From Edaphochlamys debaryana (Eukaryota > Chlorophyta > Chlorophyceae > Chlamydomonadales): a DNA stretch of 64,000 bases. The translations under genes and the position numbers were made by a program. The notes below the pieces were generated by a model. That model had not been told where the DNA came from, did not search any database, and worked only from the letters and a program-made list of their open reading frames with translations. The stretch is taken from positions 1,054,001 through 1,118,000 of the forward strand of contig JAEHOE010000012.1 in NCBI GenBank assembly GCA_016858145.1. The letters are read 5' to 3'. Position 1 is the stretch's first letter, and each line of letters starts with the position of its first letter. Positions 11,173 to 23,141 of the stretch are shown one piece after another.

Positions 11173-12830
11173 GGTGGCGCCAACGGTGGGGGAGCCCGTG
11201 TCGCTGGTGCTGGAGGCTGGGTTGGAGCCGACCGGGATGCGAAGGAGCGTGGTGGCGTTTGCCCGCTCTGCTTCCCAGGCGCCACGGTCGGAGAGATGGT
11301 GTCGGTCGTCCCAGACCGGGCGCTCCGCAGCCGAGCCTACCGACGTGCCTCCGTTCCGGACCGAAGACCTTTGTGCTGTCTGCGGGAGGGGGAAACACAG
11401 ACGGAGTTCGACAAAGGCACTTCGGGGCACCTATACAGAGGGAAAAGCCACATCTGAGCGGCCTCGGGACGGGGGGTACGTGGGGGGTGCGTGCGGTTTT
11501 ATCCCGTCGGGGGGAGGGCGGGGCCCAGTAGCTCGCCACGGCGAGTTTGGCGGTTTAGCTGGTTACGTGTCGCGTCGAAACGGGGTCCCGAGGGCTGAAG
11601 GCTGTGGCCGAGTCCCTGGCGTCGCCCTGAAGACGCACCGCCATTGGTCCCGGTCCTGAGATTAGGAATTATTCAAGCTCCTGCGCCTCCACGTCTTGAG
11701 GCACCGAAGCTGGGCAGCTCAGCCCAGCCGCTGAACTCAGGCACAACCTGGCTGGAAGCGCTTCCCCTCTCCGTCGCTACGCCGCCCTCAGAAGCCACGA
11801 CTGTGTAGGTCCTAACCTTATGGCTTGAGTGTAGAGCGCTTGGCGTCTTCTATGCCCGGTTTGTGGCTTGGCATGTGCACATGGCGACTTCTTCTGCGTT
11901 GCACAGTTGTGTGTTTGGTTTCTTATCTGCTTGTTTGACTGCAGGATTGACTAGAGTACGTGCTCAAGGGTGAGGAGGGCGCCCCGGAGCCGTGGGATCG
12001 GAGGCACCGGCACAGCCTGCGCGCGGTTGCCCTTTTGCACTCGTCAGCGGCCGATACAACCCTGCGCGTGTGCACAGCTGAACTGCGCTCATTTTCTACC
12101 TTTATGCCTAGTTTTGACGCGCAGACCGAACTGCACTCGCACATTTTCCGGACGTCCTTCCTCTCCACCATGCCCTCCAGTGCATCCCACGGGACTTTGT
12201 TATTAGTACATTGCAACGAGTGTCATCACAGCATGTGCCGCTCTTCCTGAAGCTGTCACGAACGATGAAGCACGGGCGTTTGGCCCTCTGCCTCGGGAGG
12301 CTGCAACAAACGCGCATCGGAAGACACAGTGGTATAGCGGAACATGTCACCACCGTTGGCGCAACTTCAAAGGCGTTACGATGGCGAGGTCTGCTACTGC
12401 GGGTTCGTGTCCGGCGAGACCCGGCTGCAGCCCCGCTGCCTGCGCAGTCTCCCCGTCGACTTCCCCAGCACGGCATCCAGTTTGGCTCTCCTCGGGCTGT
12501 TCGGCTCTCCCTGGGCACCCCCTGGATGCTCAGCAGACTACGGGGAGGAGAAGTTAGAAGCGCAACGTGAAGGAGGCTTCCCGCCAGATCGGCCCGCATG
12601 CAGTGCCGTAGCCCCCCCGGCGAGCGAGCCCTAATAACTCGCGCGAAGGGTCCCGACGCCTTCAACCAGCACCGTGCTGCCCGAGTCTCCTCAGAGCTGT
12701 ACTCCATCCACCAGAAGACCCCGCGCGAACTGAGCAGGAGGCCACCCCCTCGGCGACTCGCGCTTGCTCCGCGGCTGAACGCCGCCTGCTGCTTTACTGC
12801 GTTGCCTATCATGTTGAGGTAGCGGCACTT
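11173..12830. other. intergenic, upstream of the ZIP4-like gene
   Basis: No exon could be supported on either strand. The part near 11.65-12.25 kb is less GC-rich than the coding regions. It should contain the promoter and 5' UTR of the plus-strand ZIP4-like gene and possibly upstream exons of the small minus-strand gene. Confidence 0.4.
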
Positions 12831-15800
12831 ATGGACCAGAACGTTGACATGTGGGAGGACGCCGACTGGGAGCCGATCGCCCAGTCGCCCGGGCGCTCGG
12901 CGCAGCACCGGCCCGCGCTCAGTGGCTTCACCACCAGCAGCCGCGCGGTGCCCGCGGTCGAGTCGCGGCCCGCGGTGAGCTCTGGCGGGGGAGGGCGGCC
13001 GCCGCTGCACATGCCCCCCCGCCCGGGGCAAGGCGACGGCAGGGCGGGAGGAGGAGGAGCAGGCCCCGGAGTCGCGAGGGCGGGCAGCGCCGCGGCGGTG
13101 CGGCTCGCTGCTGCTCGGCGGGTCAGCATCGGGGGAACGCCGCTCAAGGTCCCGCAGCTGGGCCTGCACGCTGGCACGGGGCCCGGAGGAGGCGGCGGAG
13201 CCGCTGCGCCCCAGGACCCGGGCCATGCCCCCACCAGCTCCGCGTCAACCCTGACCCCTTCTTTCCTCGCCGCCAGCCCTGCCGCGGCGGCAGCAGCCCC
13301 AGCCGTCATGCTGGACCGCGCCGGCTCCCTGCGCCCGCCGCTTGCCCGGCGTCCCTCTGCAGCGAACCTGCTTCAGCCGCTGGCATCAGCCCCACCGCCT
13401 CCATCCAAGCCGCCTCCGACGCTTCCTCGCCACCGGACGCTCCTCAACTACGCTCTCGACGTCTTCCGCTCCAAGCTGCGCCCCCTAGGCGCGGCTTGCC
13501 GCATCTGCGTCGCTGACCCAGATGACATCTGCCCCGACCCAGATCAGACTGGGCCTTCTGGCGCCGACCCACATGGTGACGGTGAAGGGTCGGGCCAGGC
13601 AGGGGCGCCGGCTGCGTTGCTGCCGGCGGAAGCGATGGAGTGCCTGGAGTCGGCGGTGTTTGCGCTGCAGACGGCGCTGCGTGACGGCCGCGCCGGTGTT
13701 GGCCGGCGGGACAGGGAGGACCTGTGGCGGCTATGCAGCACTGCCTGGGTGAGCAGGGTGGGGGGGTCTGGTGGGTTGAGGAGGACGTAAGAGTGCTGCC
13801 TGTGCAGGCACGTCTGTGGGTTCGTGCAGGTTGGTGCTTATGAATAGCACCTTGTGTCCCTGTAGGAGGCAGCCAGCTGCACGGCGAGGGCTGTGGGCGC
13901 TCTGCCTGGAGCGGCGGAGCAGTCAGCGACGCTGCAGCGCATTGGCGGGTACGTGACGGGATGCCGCATGCGCGAACCCTCCCGTCGTTGGCACCGGCTG
14001 CCAGGGTGGCAAAGGTGCCTCATGCTGCTCCAAAGGTTGCGCTCCGCAACTCACTAGAGCCCTGCCCTGTGCCTTGTCTGCTTTTATGCAGCTCCCTGTA
14101 TGACCTGGCCAACGAGCAGCCCTCGCTCACCGCCACCGCCCGGGCAGGGGCTGCTGGGCCGGGGTCGGGTGTCAGGCCCAGAGGATCTGCTGGTGCGGGC
14201 AGCGGCGAGGGGCCCGGAAGCGAGGGCTGCGGTGGGGGTGCGCTGTTCGAGCGAGTCGCTTTCTTTTACAGGGTGAGTATGGAGGGCAGGGGTATGAAGT
14301 CCTCACACTAAACACGCAGTCATCATCTGTCTCCTCACTGTCCGTACGGCATGTCCCTGATTGGCCTTACGGTACTGCTCCGTCCGCACAGATAGGCCGC
14401 ATGTGGCTGGCCATGGGCCGCACGGAGCAGGCCGGCTGGTACCTGGCCCGCGCACGGGAGGGTCTGGGCCAGCTGCAGGCGGAAGAACCCGCGCCCGCCC
14501 TCGCGGTCGCGCCCCTTTCATCGCAGCGGGCTTCGCACAGAGCCTCCCAGCGGCTGCCTGTGGCGGACGCAGAACCCGACTCGGCCGAGGCGGGGGAGGG
14601 CGTGGGCGAGTGCGGTGAAGGCGGCGACGAGGGCGGAGCCAGCGGGGGCCGGGGCGCGGTGGGGTCGGAGCTGGGACCTTGGCTGGCTGCCGGGGTCGGC
14701 TGCGGGGCGTACCTGGCGGTGGAGGCGGGGGTGCTGGTGGAGAGCCTGAAGCTGGCCCTGCTGGAGGGACACAAGGTGAGAGGCAAGGTGGGAAGCAAAC
14801 GCCGGGCGAGGGTGGAGGTCTTTTGTCTCAGGCTTGGGGCATAGCTGCCACGGCGTTCCTTGCCGCCCAAGACCGGTTGCTTGTGCATGTTCCCCCGCCC
14901 CTGCCAGGCCCTCAGTGCCAACCTGCACTCCCAGCTGCTGCGCCTGCTGCGGGCGCCGCACGCGCCGCGGGACCTGGCTGCCGCCACCGCCACCTCAGCC
15001 GCCACCGCCCTGTTGTTCGCCGCAGCGCAGCGCATGCAGAGCGCCGCGCCCGCGGCTGCCTGCCATACCGGCTCCCAAGGCCCTTCCGCTGCCGAGCTGA
15101 CAGCCCGGCTGGCCGCAGGCGTCAGTGGCAAGGACGGCGTGCCGTCCGTCATGGGAGGCACGGTCGGTGGCGGCGGTGGCCCGCGTGAGGCTCTGACGGC
15201 CGCTCAGCGTGCAGGGCTAGCGGAGGCTCTGGCGGTATTGGGATCAGCCCTGGCGCTAGTTGCTGGGGGCCTGGAGGCGCTGGAGGGGCCGGACCGCGGC
15301 GCCCAAGAGGGCAGGGACGAGGAGGGCAACGAGGACGGTGTTGGAGGGGAAGGCTTGGGCGGGCGGTATGCGCACCTTGTGGCCGAGCTGCTGGAGCTGA
15401 GGCAGCAGGTGCGTGCACTCCTCTAGCGCGAATGCCCTTCACCATGGCCCACGATGTGATCCCCGCGTGCTCCATGTTTTCTAATCTTTCTCCACTGCCC
15501 TCCCGGCAGAGCCCTGACTTGTGCCTCCCCTCGGCACTTTCCCTCATGCCCGTCAGGTACTCAAGCTCCTCATCATCGGGCACATCCGCGCCGGCAGCCA
15601 CGACGTGGCCCTGTCGTACATACGACAGTACGGCAGTGCATCCGTACAGGCGTCGGGGCCCTCTCAAGACCACCAGCCAGCGCTCCCCCTGGACGTGCTG
15701 CTGCTGAGCCTGCGGGCGCACCTGGGCCTGGGCCGCGTGGGCGAGGCGGCGGGGCTGGTGGCGCGGCAGGTGCAGCCGCACCCGGACTGCACGCCCGCAG

Positions 15801-18800
15801 CAATGCAGGTGGGCCCGACCGGGCGTTGCGGGCACAAGCGCTTCCTTCGCCGTACCTGCCTCCACCCTTACTAATCTGCGAGCACAACCTTAACGACAGA
15901 TTAATGCCCCGCTGCCCCCAGGCTGCGCTCGCCCCGCTGCTGGCCCTCCCCCTGGAGCAGCTGGCGCCTGCGCTGCCCTCCGTCACGGCCTGCCTGCTGG
16001 CCTGCCTGCAGCGCTGCCAGGAGGGCGGCGGAGGAGGAGGGGCGGGAGGGGGCGCAGGAGGCGGAGCGGAGTGCCCTTGGACCCCGGCTGCCGGGGGCGA
16101 GCTGGTGGTGCAGGTGGCCACGGCGCTTGCCAAACACGAGGTGAGCCACGAAGCGCTAACGGCTGCCTGGTGGGAAATACGTGCCCGGCTTTGCCTGCCT
16201 TTCGTCGCCGTGGTCAATGGGGCCTGTCCCCAACTGAGCTTCCATCGCTGCTCTCTATCATCCCCGGCGTTACCTTGCCTTGGTCTCCGTCACACGCGAC
16301 CTGTCCGCCCCATCTGCCCCCAGGGCACCGCCGCCGAGGAGCAGCTGCTGTCCCTTCTGGCACACGACGATGCAGTCGCAGCCGCCACAGCCGCCGCCGG
16401 CCCCCGCGACCGCCTGCACCGCCTGCTCTTCGCACGCGCCGCCGCAGCCTACACGCACCCGGCACAGCCCGACCCCGCCGCCGCCGCGCGCCTCTTCGCA
16501 GCCGCCCTGCTGTACGCGTCCGGCGGCGGCGGTGCGCCGTACTGTCGTACGGCTCGGATGCTTAGTAACTGCTACGCGGCGATGGCGCAGTACAAGCGGG
16601 CGCTGGGGTACCTGGAGCTGGCGGAGGCTTACGAGCCCGATACGGCCGCGCACCTGCTGCTGCGGCTGCGGCTTCTCCTCTCGGTGGAGCCCCCTCCTCA
16701 GGGCTCAAGTGGGCCAGCAGGGCAGGGGCACAAGGGCTACGAGCAGGGGCAGGGGCTGGAAACGCAAGGGGCGCACGAGGACTTCAAGGGCCAGGCGCAG
16801 GGGCAGAGGGGGCTAGGCCCACAGGCCGCCACCGAGGCGGAGGCGGTGCGGCTGCTGGAGCGGCTGCCGGGGTGCTGCGACTTCGAGGCCGCCCACCTGA
16901 CGGTGAGAATACTGTGACTTGAAGGGGTCAGGGCATGGGGTCTGCAGAGGTCTGCCAATAGAGGCTGACGAAGTGGCAGCACTGTCTGGCATCGCTCCTT
17001 CTCAGCTGGACCCCTACGAGTGACGCTCTGCCCCCTGCCCCCTGCACAGGTGGCGCACGACATCGCACTGCGCGCCCGCAGCTTCGGCGTGGCAGTGGCG
17101 GCCCTGCAGCTCGCCATGCGCCAGCAAGCCCCCGCTGGAGCCAGCAGCAGCGGCGGCAGCGGCGGCGGGGGCTCGGCGGGTGCCGGCCTGCGGGCCGCCG
17201 TGGGCCTGACTCGCAGCTGCGTCGCCGCACGGCTCGCGGCTGCTGCCCCTGGCAACGCCCAAGCCGGCACCGGCACTGTGAGGGACACCATTAGCGGAGG
17301 CGGTGTGGCCACTTCCAGGGACGGGTGGTGCCCGCCTGGCTCCTCAGCGGCACCCAACAATAGCGTCGGTCCGGCGTCCGGCTGCCTCGAGGGCGCCCAG
17401 GCGGAGGGGGCTCTGGCGGTCGAGGTGGCTCAGGGGGTCCTGGGGGACCTCCGCTGGCTGTGTGGCCGCCTGGAGGCCCTGGGCCCTGCCGCAGCAACCA
17501 CTCCCGAGGCTCTGGCTCCACTAACCCAGGTACGGTATGAACCCGTGCGCTCTTTGATGCTGTATCCGTGCCTGGGCGCTCCCCATGTTCTATATTTACT
17601 GTTGCGGCCAGCTCGTCTGGTCACGAAAGCCCTCCTTGTCCTGGCCAAGACCCTTCAGCCCTCTCCATTCTACCCCGTCCCCTCGGTCCTTTCAGGCGTC
17701 CCTCGCATGGCTGAGGGATGTGGCGCTGCGCCTCACACACGAGGCCCTTCCGTTGTCCGGGCTGGAGGAAGGGAGCGCAGAGGGCGACCGTGGGGATGGC
17801 ATAACGCAGACAGGGCCGAGCGGCCTCATTGCTGTTGCCGCCGGGGACTGGCGCATGGGGGCGGCGGCCATGGGCTGCGCGAGGCGGCTGCACGCAGCGC
17901 TCGCGCCGCAACCTTCGACGCGGCCCAATGCCGGGTGGCGCCCAGGCGGGGGTGGGCGCAGTGGCGCCGCCGCAACCGGCACAGGTGGCGCAAGCCGGCT
18001 CTCTCAATACCTGACGGTGAGCCCGACTAGGCGCGCGGTTCGCCTGTTGTTAGGCACCGGGATTGCTACCTGCCGTCCTGTTATGCTCATTTACGGTACC
18101 TCGCACAGCCGTGCAGCGCTTACGCCCTTTCCTCGTGCCCCATGCATCCCCGCAGCCCGCCGCGCTGGCGCTGGCGGCGGCCGTGCTCCGCTCCGCCGCC
18201 GCCGCGAGCGACGCCGAGCGCGAGAGCCTGGGCCAGACTGCCAGCCGCATGCTCGCCTCCTGCGCCGCCGATTGCGGCGACGGTTCCTCTTCCACCGCCC
18301 GCAAGGGCCCGACAACAGCCCCTGACAATAGCGCCGCCACTGCTGAGGGACCCGGCGGCGGCGCCGAGCTGCGGCCTGCCTTTCTGCAGCTGCGATTCGC
18401 TGCGGCGGCGCTTTCGGGGACCGAGCTGGAGCGCAAGACGGCGCTGCAGGCGCTGGCGACAGAGCCCGCGGTCAGCAGCGCGCACCTGGAGGCGGCCGCG
18501 GAGCTGTGCTTGGAGGAGGGCGGACGGGGAGGCAGCGGCGGTGGGAGGAGAGGCGGGGAAGGGGGTGCGGGCGGAGGGTTGGCGGCCATCGGCTGTGTGG
18601 CCCTGGGCTTTGCGCTGCGGCGCGCGGTGACGGAACTGGAGGTGGCGTCTGCGTCTGGATCTGGATCTGGATCCGCGGCAGCGCCACCGGCGGGGACTGA
18701 GCAGGCGCCGCTGGCGGGCGCACGTGCAGCACGGGTGAGCCTGCTCGGCTCCCTTCTACCGTATTGTTTGGAGGGCCGGGCCGCAGCCAGGTGCTGCCGT

Positions 18801-21800
18801 GCAGGCTAAGAGCGGTGCACCAACAGCTTTTGAATGCTTTAGCTGCCCTTCCCCTCAATGGCCGGCCTTGCAGGTGATCCGCCGCCTGCTGCACCTTGGC
18901 GGCCCGCAGCTGTGGCCGCGGCTCTCCGACCGCGCGGGGGCGTTGGCCGCTCAGCTGCGGCGGCCGAACCCCAAGCCCACTGCACAACCTGCAGTCAGCC
19001 TCGCACCAGTGACCTCAGCAAACGCTGTGCCCCTTGACACGCTAGCAGCTGCTACCGAGCTCCGGTCCCTGGCGGCCGCCTTCTTCAACGCCGCCGTTGC
19101 TACTGGGCTGAGCCTGGCCGGACAGGGCCCGGGCCCGGGCCCCCACGCTGCCGCCGCCGGCAGCGCGGCGGAGCGGTTGCTGGAGGTGGCAGGGCAGCTG
19201 GCGGCGGCAGTGGCTGTCGTACAGGGGGACGACCCCGATGTGGCGGAACCAGTGCCTGCCATGATGCAGCAGGTGCGCCCTTAGGGATGGAACGTGTGCG
19301 TTGGGCGCAGCAGAGGTTCAGTTATTCTGTGTGTCCTCAAAATTTTGAACGCCCTCTTGCTTCCCATGTGTGTACAGGCCTACGCTGCGGCGCTCAGCGT
19401 GGGTACCCGGCCTTCTGCCGAAGGCTTGGGCCCGGAGCCCAACGGTGTCGTCATGAGGGCGTCAGCGCCCCCTCCGGCACCACGTGTGCTTGGAGAGCAA
19501 CGCACAGCACAAATGCAGCCACCAGGGCAGCCAGTAAGGAATGAGCCCCGAGCGCCTAGGGTTCCAGGCAACGAGAAGCTCGCGGGGACGGCAGCCGACG
19601 CCGCGGAGCAAGCAGAGCATGATGAGGAACCTGAGCCTGGCCTTACAGCGGAGCAGACCGCTGTAGCGGAGGCTCCAGCCGAGGCAGTGCAGCCGGCTGG
19701 AGCGGAGGCGCCGTCTGGGGCGGGGGCACAGGGGGACGCAGAGGATTCGAGGGAGGCGGAGGCTGCAGTACGTGAGGGGCGCGATGAGCCAGAGCCGGAG
19801 GCCATGACGGACGTCGGGGAGTATCAGGCTGACACGCAGCCCCCTGCAGAGGAGGTTGCAGCGTTCGCAGCTGCCAAGGGTAGAGGAGTAGGGGCTCCAG
19901 GTCCCAATGGCACGCAGCTACCTAGGCGAGGCGAGAAAGATGAGCCTGCCGACGCGGCCACTTCTCCGCCCGACGACAAGGACGAGGACGGCGCTATGAC
20001 CCAGCAGCCATCAGCACAGCCCTCGGCCCAGCCTGCCCGCGCCGAAGCGGTGCGCGATACTGGCGAGGGCGTAGGGCAAGACCAGCCGGGCGCCGCAGCT
20101 GAACCAGTTGCGGTCGAGGACCCGGGAGAGGACGGAGGAATGCGGGACACAGCAGAGGCTGGGTCCAAGGCGGCCCTGGAGGACGAGGCCGGGGACGCCG
20201 AGGTGGGGACTGCAGAGCCGGACCCTGCCACCATGGACGCGGAGTTGCCAACAGCAGCGCCTTCGGCGACCGCTGCGGAGAACCAACCCCCTTCAGCAGC
20301 TGCCAACGACCAGCGCGAGACCGTTGGGCGGGAGCCGGCGGCCGCAGGTGGCGAGAACTCAGGCGGAGCGCACGATGATGAGCCGGCCGGTGCGGAGCTT
20401 GCCATGGGCTCCGGCGCGACGACCCCGCGTGCAGCCCCGCCCTCGCCTCTGGGCCCACGGGCAGACGAAGAGGTCGAGGAAGATGAGGACGTGGGCACGC
20501 CCCTGGCCGAGCAGGCCCCTCCCGCCACTCTGGCGCCCCTTGACGCCACAGCCGACGCGGATGCCCCGGAGCCAAGCGAAAACGTGACACCTGCTCCCGG
20601 CGTTGCTGGAGGGCAGCTGGGACCCCACGGGCCCAGCCCCAGCCTTCAGCCGTGCGCCTCCCACACGCCCGGCTGCGCCCGTCCGGCACTCACGAATCGT
20701 GTCCAAGCTCAGACGGGCGCCCGGCCCAGCGGAGCGGTCCCGGCCGACAGCCCTGGTCAGCTTGACCTCGGCAGTCCCGGCGGCATGGAGCTGCGCCGTG
20801 CCACGGGCGGGGCGGGGCGGGGCCTCGACCACCAACCACACGTGGGCCCTCAGCCCATGCAGGTGGAGCCTCGGGAGGGCGCGGCCGACAGCCCCGGCCA
20901 GCTGGACCTCCACAGCCCCGGGGGCGGCCAGACGCTGCCCCCGGCCGGGCCCGCCTTTCGCTTCCTGCGGCTGGGGCCGGGGCTCACGCAAGTCCGCGGA
21001 GCCCCGGCACCCGAGGCGGACTCGGGCCGTGCCAAGCACGCACCGCAAGTGGGCACATCCCCTGTGACAGGACACGGTCAGGAGCTTGGGGCGGCGCAGC
21101 CGGGCGTGGTTCTCGCTGGGGGCTGTGAGGCGCCAACGGCCTCGGGTGCGGGCGAGAGCCCCGACAAGCGGACGGCAGCAGGAGCTGAGGCTTCCTCCAG
21201 ACAAGCGAGCAAGGGGCACCAGACGGCGCCAGACCTGGGTGCGGGGATGAGGTCGGCGGTGGCGGCGGCCGCGGTCAGCCAGGCGGGCGCCTCGCAGTTC
21301 TCCCTGCCCTGCTACAGCCAGGCCCGCTCGCCGCTGTTCCCGGACACGCCGCGGGCTGAGGTGGCGGGCGGGGAGGCCCTTGGACTGGCGCATGAAGCGG
21401 GCTTGGATGCACCGGGACATGAGAGCCCGAAGGCGCGGTCCGGGACGGGGCGTGCATGCGCGGAGGGGACCCCACGTGAGGATCTGAGGAAGCCGGCTGC
21501 GTCTGCGGCGGGCAAGCGGCGGAGCCCATCGGCCGAACCGGCCGAGGCTACCGCTGCCGCCAGCCATGGCGGCGGTGCTGGCCGTGCAGCGACGGAAGCC
21601 AGCGGCCAGGGGGAGCCCGCCACCAAGCGAGCGCGGCCCGAGGAGAGCCGTGTCGGCTCTCTGGGTGACGAGGGCCGTGCTGGGATCCCGCAAGTCACCA
21701 TCACGCGCACCGCTACGGGCCCTGCCGGCGCCACGAGCAGCAGAGGCCGTGGGGCTGCCTCCAACACCGCCCTGGGCTCTGCCGCGGGCACCAACGGGGC

Positions 21801-21942
21801 GGGAGGTGGGAGCGTGTCCAGGGCTGACGGCGGCCCGGCGGCGCAGCAGCAGGGTCTGACGGGCCGGCCGCTGGCAAGCCCCGGGGGGTGCCGGGGCGAG
21901 GCGGTGGATGACGTGGATGCCCTGCTCCTGGAGGACTGGTAG
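12831..21942 (+). CDS. SPO22/ZIP4-like meiotic TPR protein with long disordered tail
   Basis: Homologue of the ZMM factor SPO22/ZIP4 (TEX11 in animals), a TPR-like scaffold for crossover formation on meiotic chromosomes. Thirteen exons: 12831-13748, 13866-13948, 14092-14272, 14392-14775, 14908-15408, 15557-15808, 15922-16140, 16324-16902, 17050-17529, 17696-18016, 18156-18734, 18874-19272, 19378-21942; 2486 residues. Diagnostic stretches are FERVAFFYRIGRMWLAMGR (end of exon 3 into exon 4) and MLSNCYAAMAQYKRALGYLE then AEAYEPDTAAHLLL in exon 8, matching the family pattern of a helical pair followed by a D/E-P-D-T turn. Residues 1-306 are mostly low complexity, and 1633-2486 is one exon of Ala/Glu/Pro/Gly-rich disordered sequence ending DDVDALLLEDW. 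ZIP4 proteins are usually near 900 residues. Expression is expected in zygotes (inference). Confidence 0.7.
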
Positions 21943-23141
21943 CTTAGGGGGATGAGGGCATAGCCCCCGCGAAGTACACAGGCTACGAGGCCTGGTAGCC
22001 TACTAGGGGGACGCGGCTGTTAAACGGGCCGTCGGCGGGGGCGGGGGCGGCGAGGCGGGGCATGGCAGCACCGTGCTTGGAGGCTCAGAAGCGCATGGTT
22101 GTGGTGGACTGGTGGAGATCCTGAAGGCTCGGGGGGCGATGAGAGCTCCGGCCTTCGGTCGAGGAGGATCTGGCAAGGGCTAGTTGTATACAGAAAGGTG
22201 ATATAATGCCGGCTGGTAGGCCTCACCGTTGGAACGTCTGGGACCTTCAACGGCATCGGCCCGTCCCATCCGTGCACGTTCCGCTCAAGCACTGGCTGTT
22301 AAGAGGTACAAGTAGGAAAGTACAGACAAGCGGGGCGCCCCCATGGGGGCCGAAAAGGGCTGAGCCCCTCACCCATCTGCTACGCGACCCATTCACGGCG
22401 GTAACCGTCTGGCTGTCACGAGGTATCACGAGGAATCAGGTATAAAGGACAGAAAAGTACAAGTCAGCCCCCCACGCCACCTTGGGGAGATCCCACTCCG
22501 CCACTCGGTTCAAGCCGCACACACACACGACGGACGAAGACGGGAAAAGCAGGAAAAGCCTGACTTCCATGCTGTTTGGTCCCTCATCCCTCTCTTGACC
22601 GTTGCCCCTCTCTCGCTCGGCCAAAGGATCACACCGCGCTCTCATACCCGAAGCCCTGGCAAACACCTCTCCGGCATGTACTTAACCGCCTGTCTCGTCC
22701 CTGAGCTCGCCATTCAGCCCGCCACTTGTTCACTCATCGCTGTCGGTCACGTTCCTCTTGTCCAACACTCTTCCCAGACTCTGCTCTCCACTTCCCCCTG
22801 GACCCCTGCACCCGTGCCAGTGTAGCAGACATGCTCCCCGCCTCAAGGATACGGAGGCGATGACGCACAAGAGTGGGGTTCCTGTCAAGTCTAGACCGGC
22901 CTTTCAAGACGCATCCACTACAGCCAGCCCGGCGCCGCACATCTCCGTCACCGTCTCCGGGCTCTCACCCTCCGGGTGTGTGGCGCCCAGCGGGCACCTC
23001 AGGCTGTACGCTGAGGCTCTAGGCTGACTCCCTAAGTCAGACCGTGTGACCATACCCTCCCCCCCCTCGATCAGCGCCGCGTCTCCTCCGCGCCCTTCTC
23101 CGTCGACCGAATCATCGAAGACAGCTGTGTGGTCTCAGGGC
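21943..23141. other. intergenic between convergent ZIP4-like and BAHD-2 genes
   Basis: Both flanking genes end here, so it holds two 3' UTRs. I found no exact TGTAA on either strand, only a TGTTAA variant near 22018. No exon or RNA gene is visible; 22.3-22.8 kb is pyrimidine-rich on the plus strand. Confidence 0.4.

Noticed and set aside
12108..13226. 372-codon minus-strand open frame over ZIP4-like exon 1
   Set aside because: Antisense shadow of a GC-rich exon; the protein is Arg/Pro/Ser-biased with no domain, while the plus strand has proper splice sites and family motifs.
20359..21693. 444-codon minus-strand open frame opposite the ZIP4-like tail
   Set aside because: High GC keeps several frames open; composition is Arg/Gly-rich and has no start or splice support.
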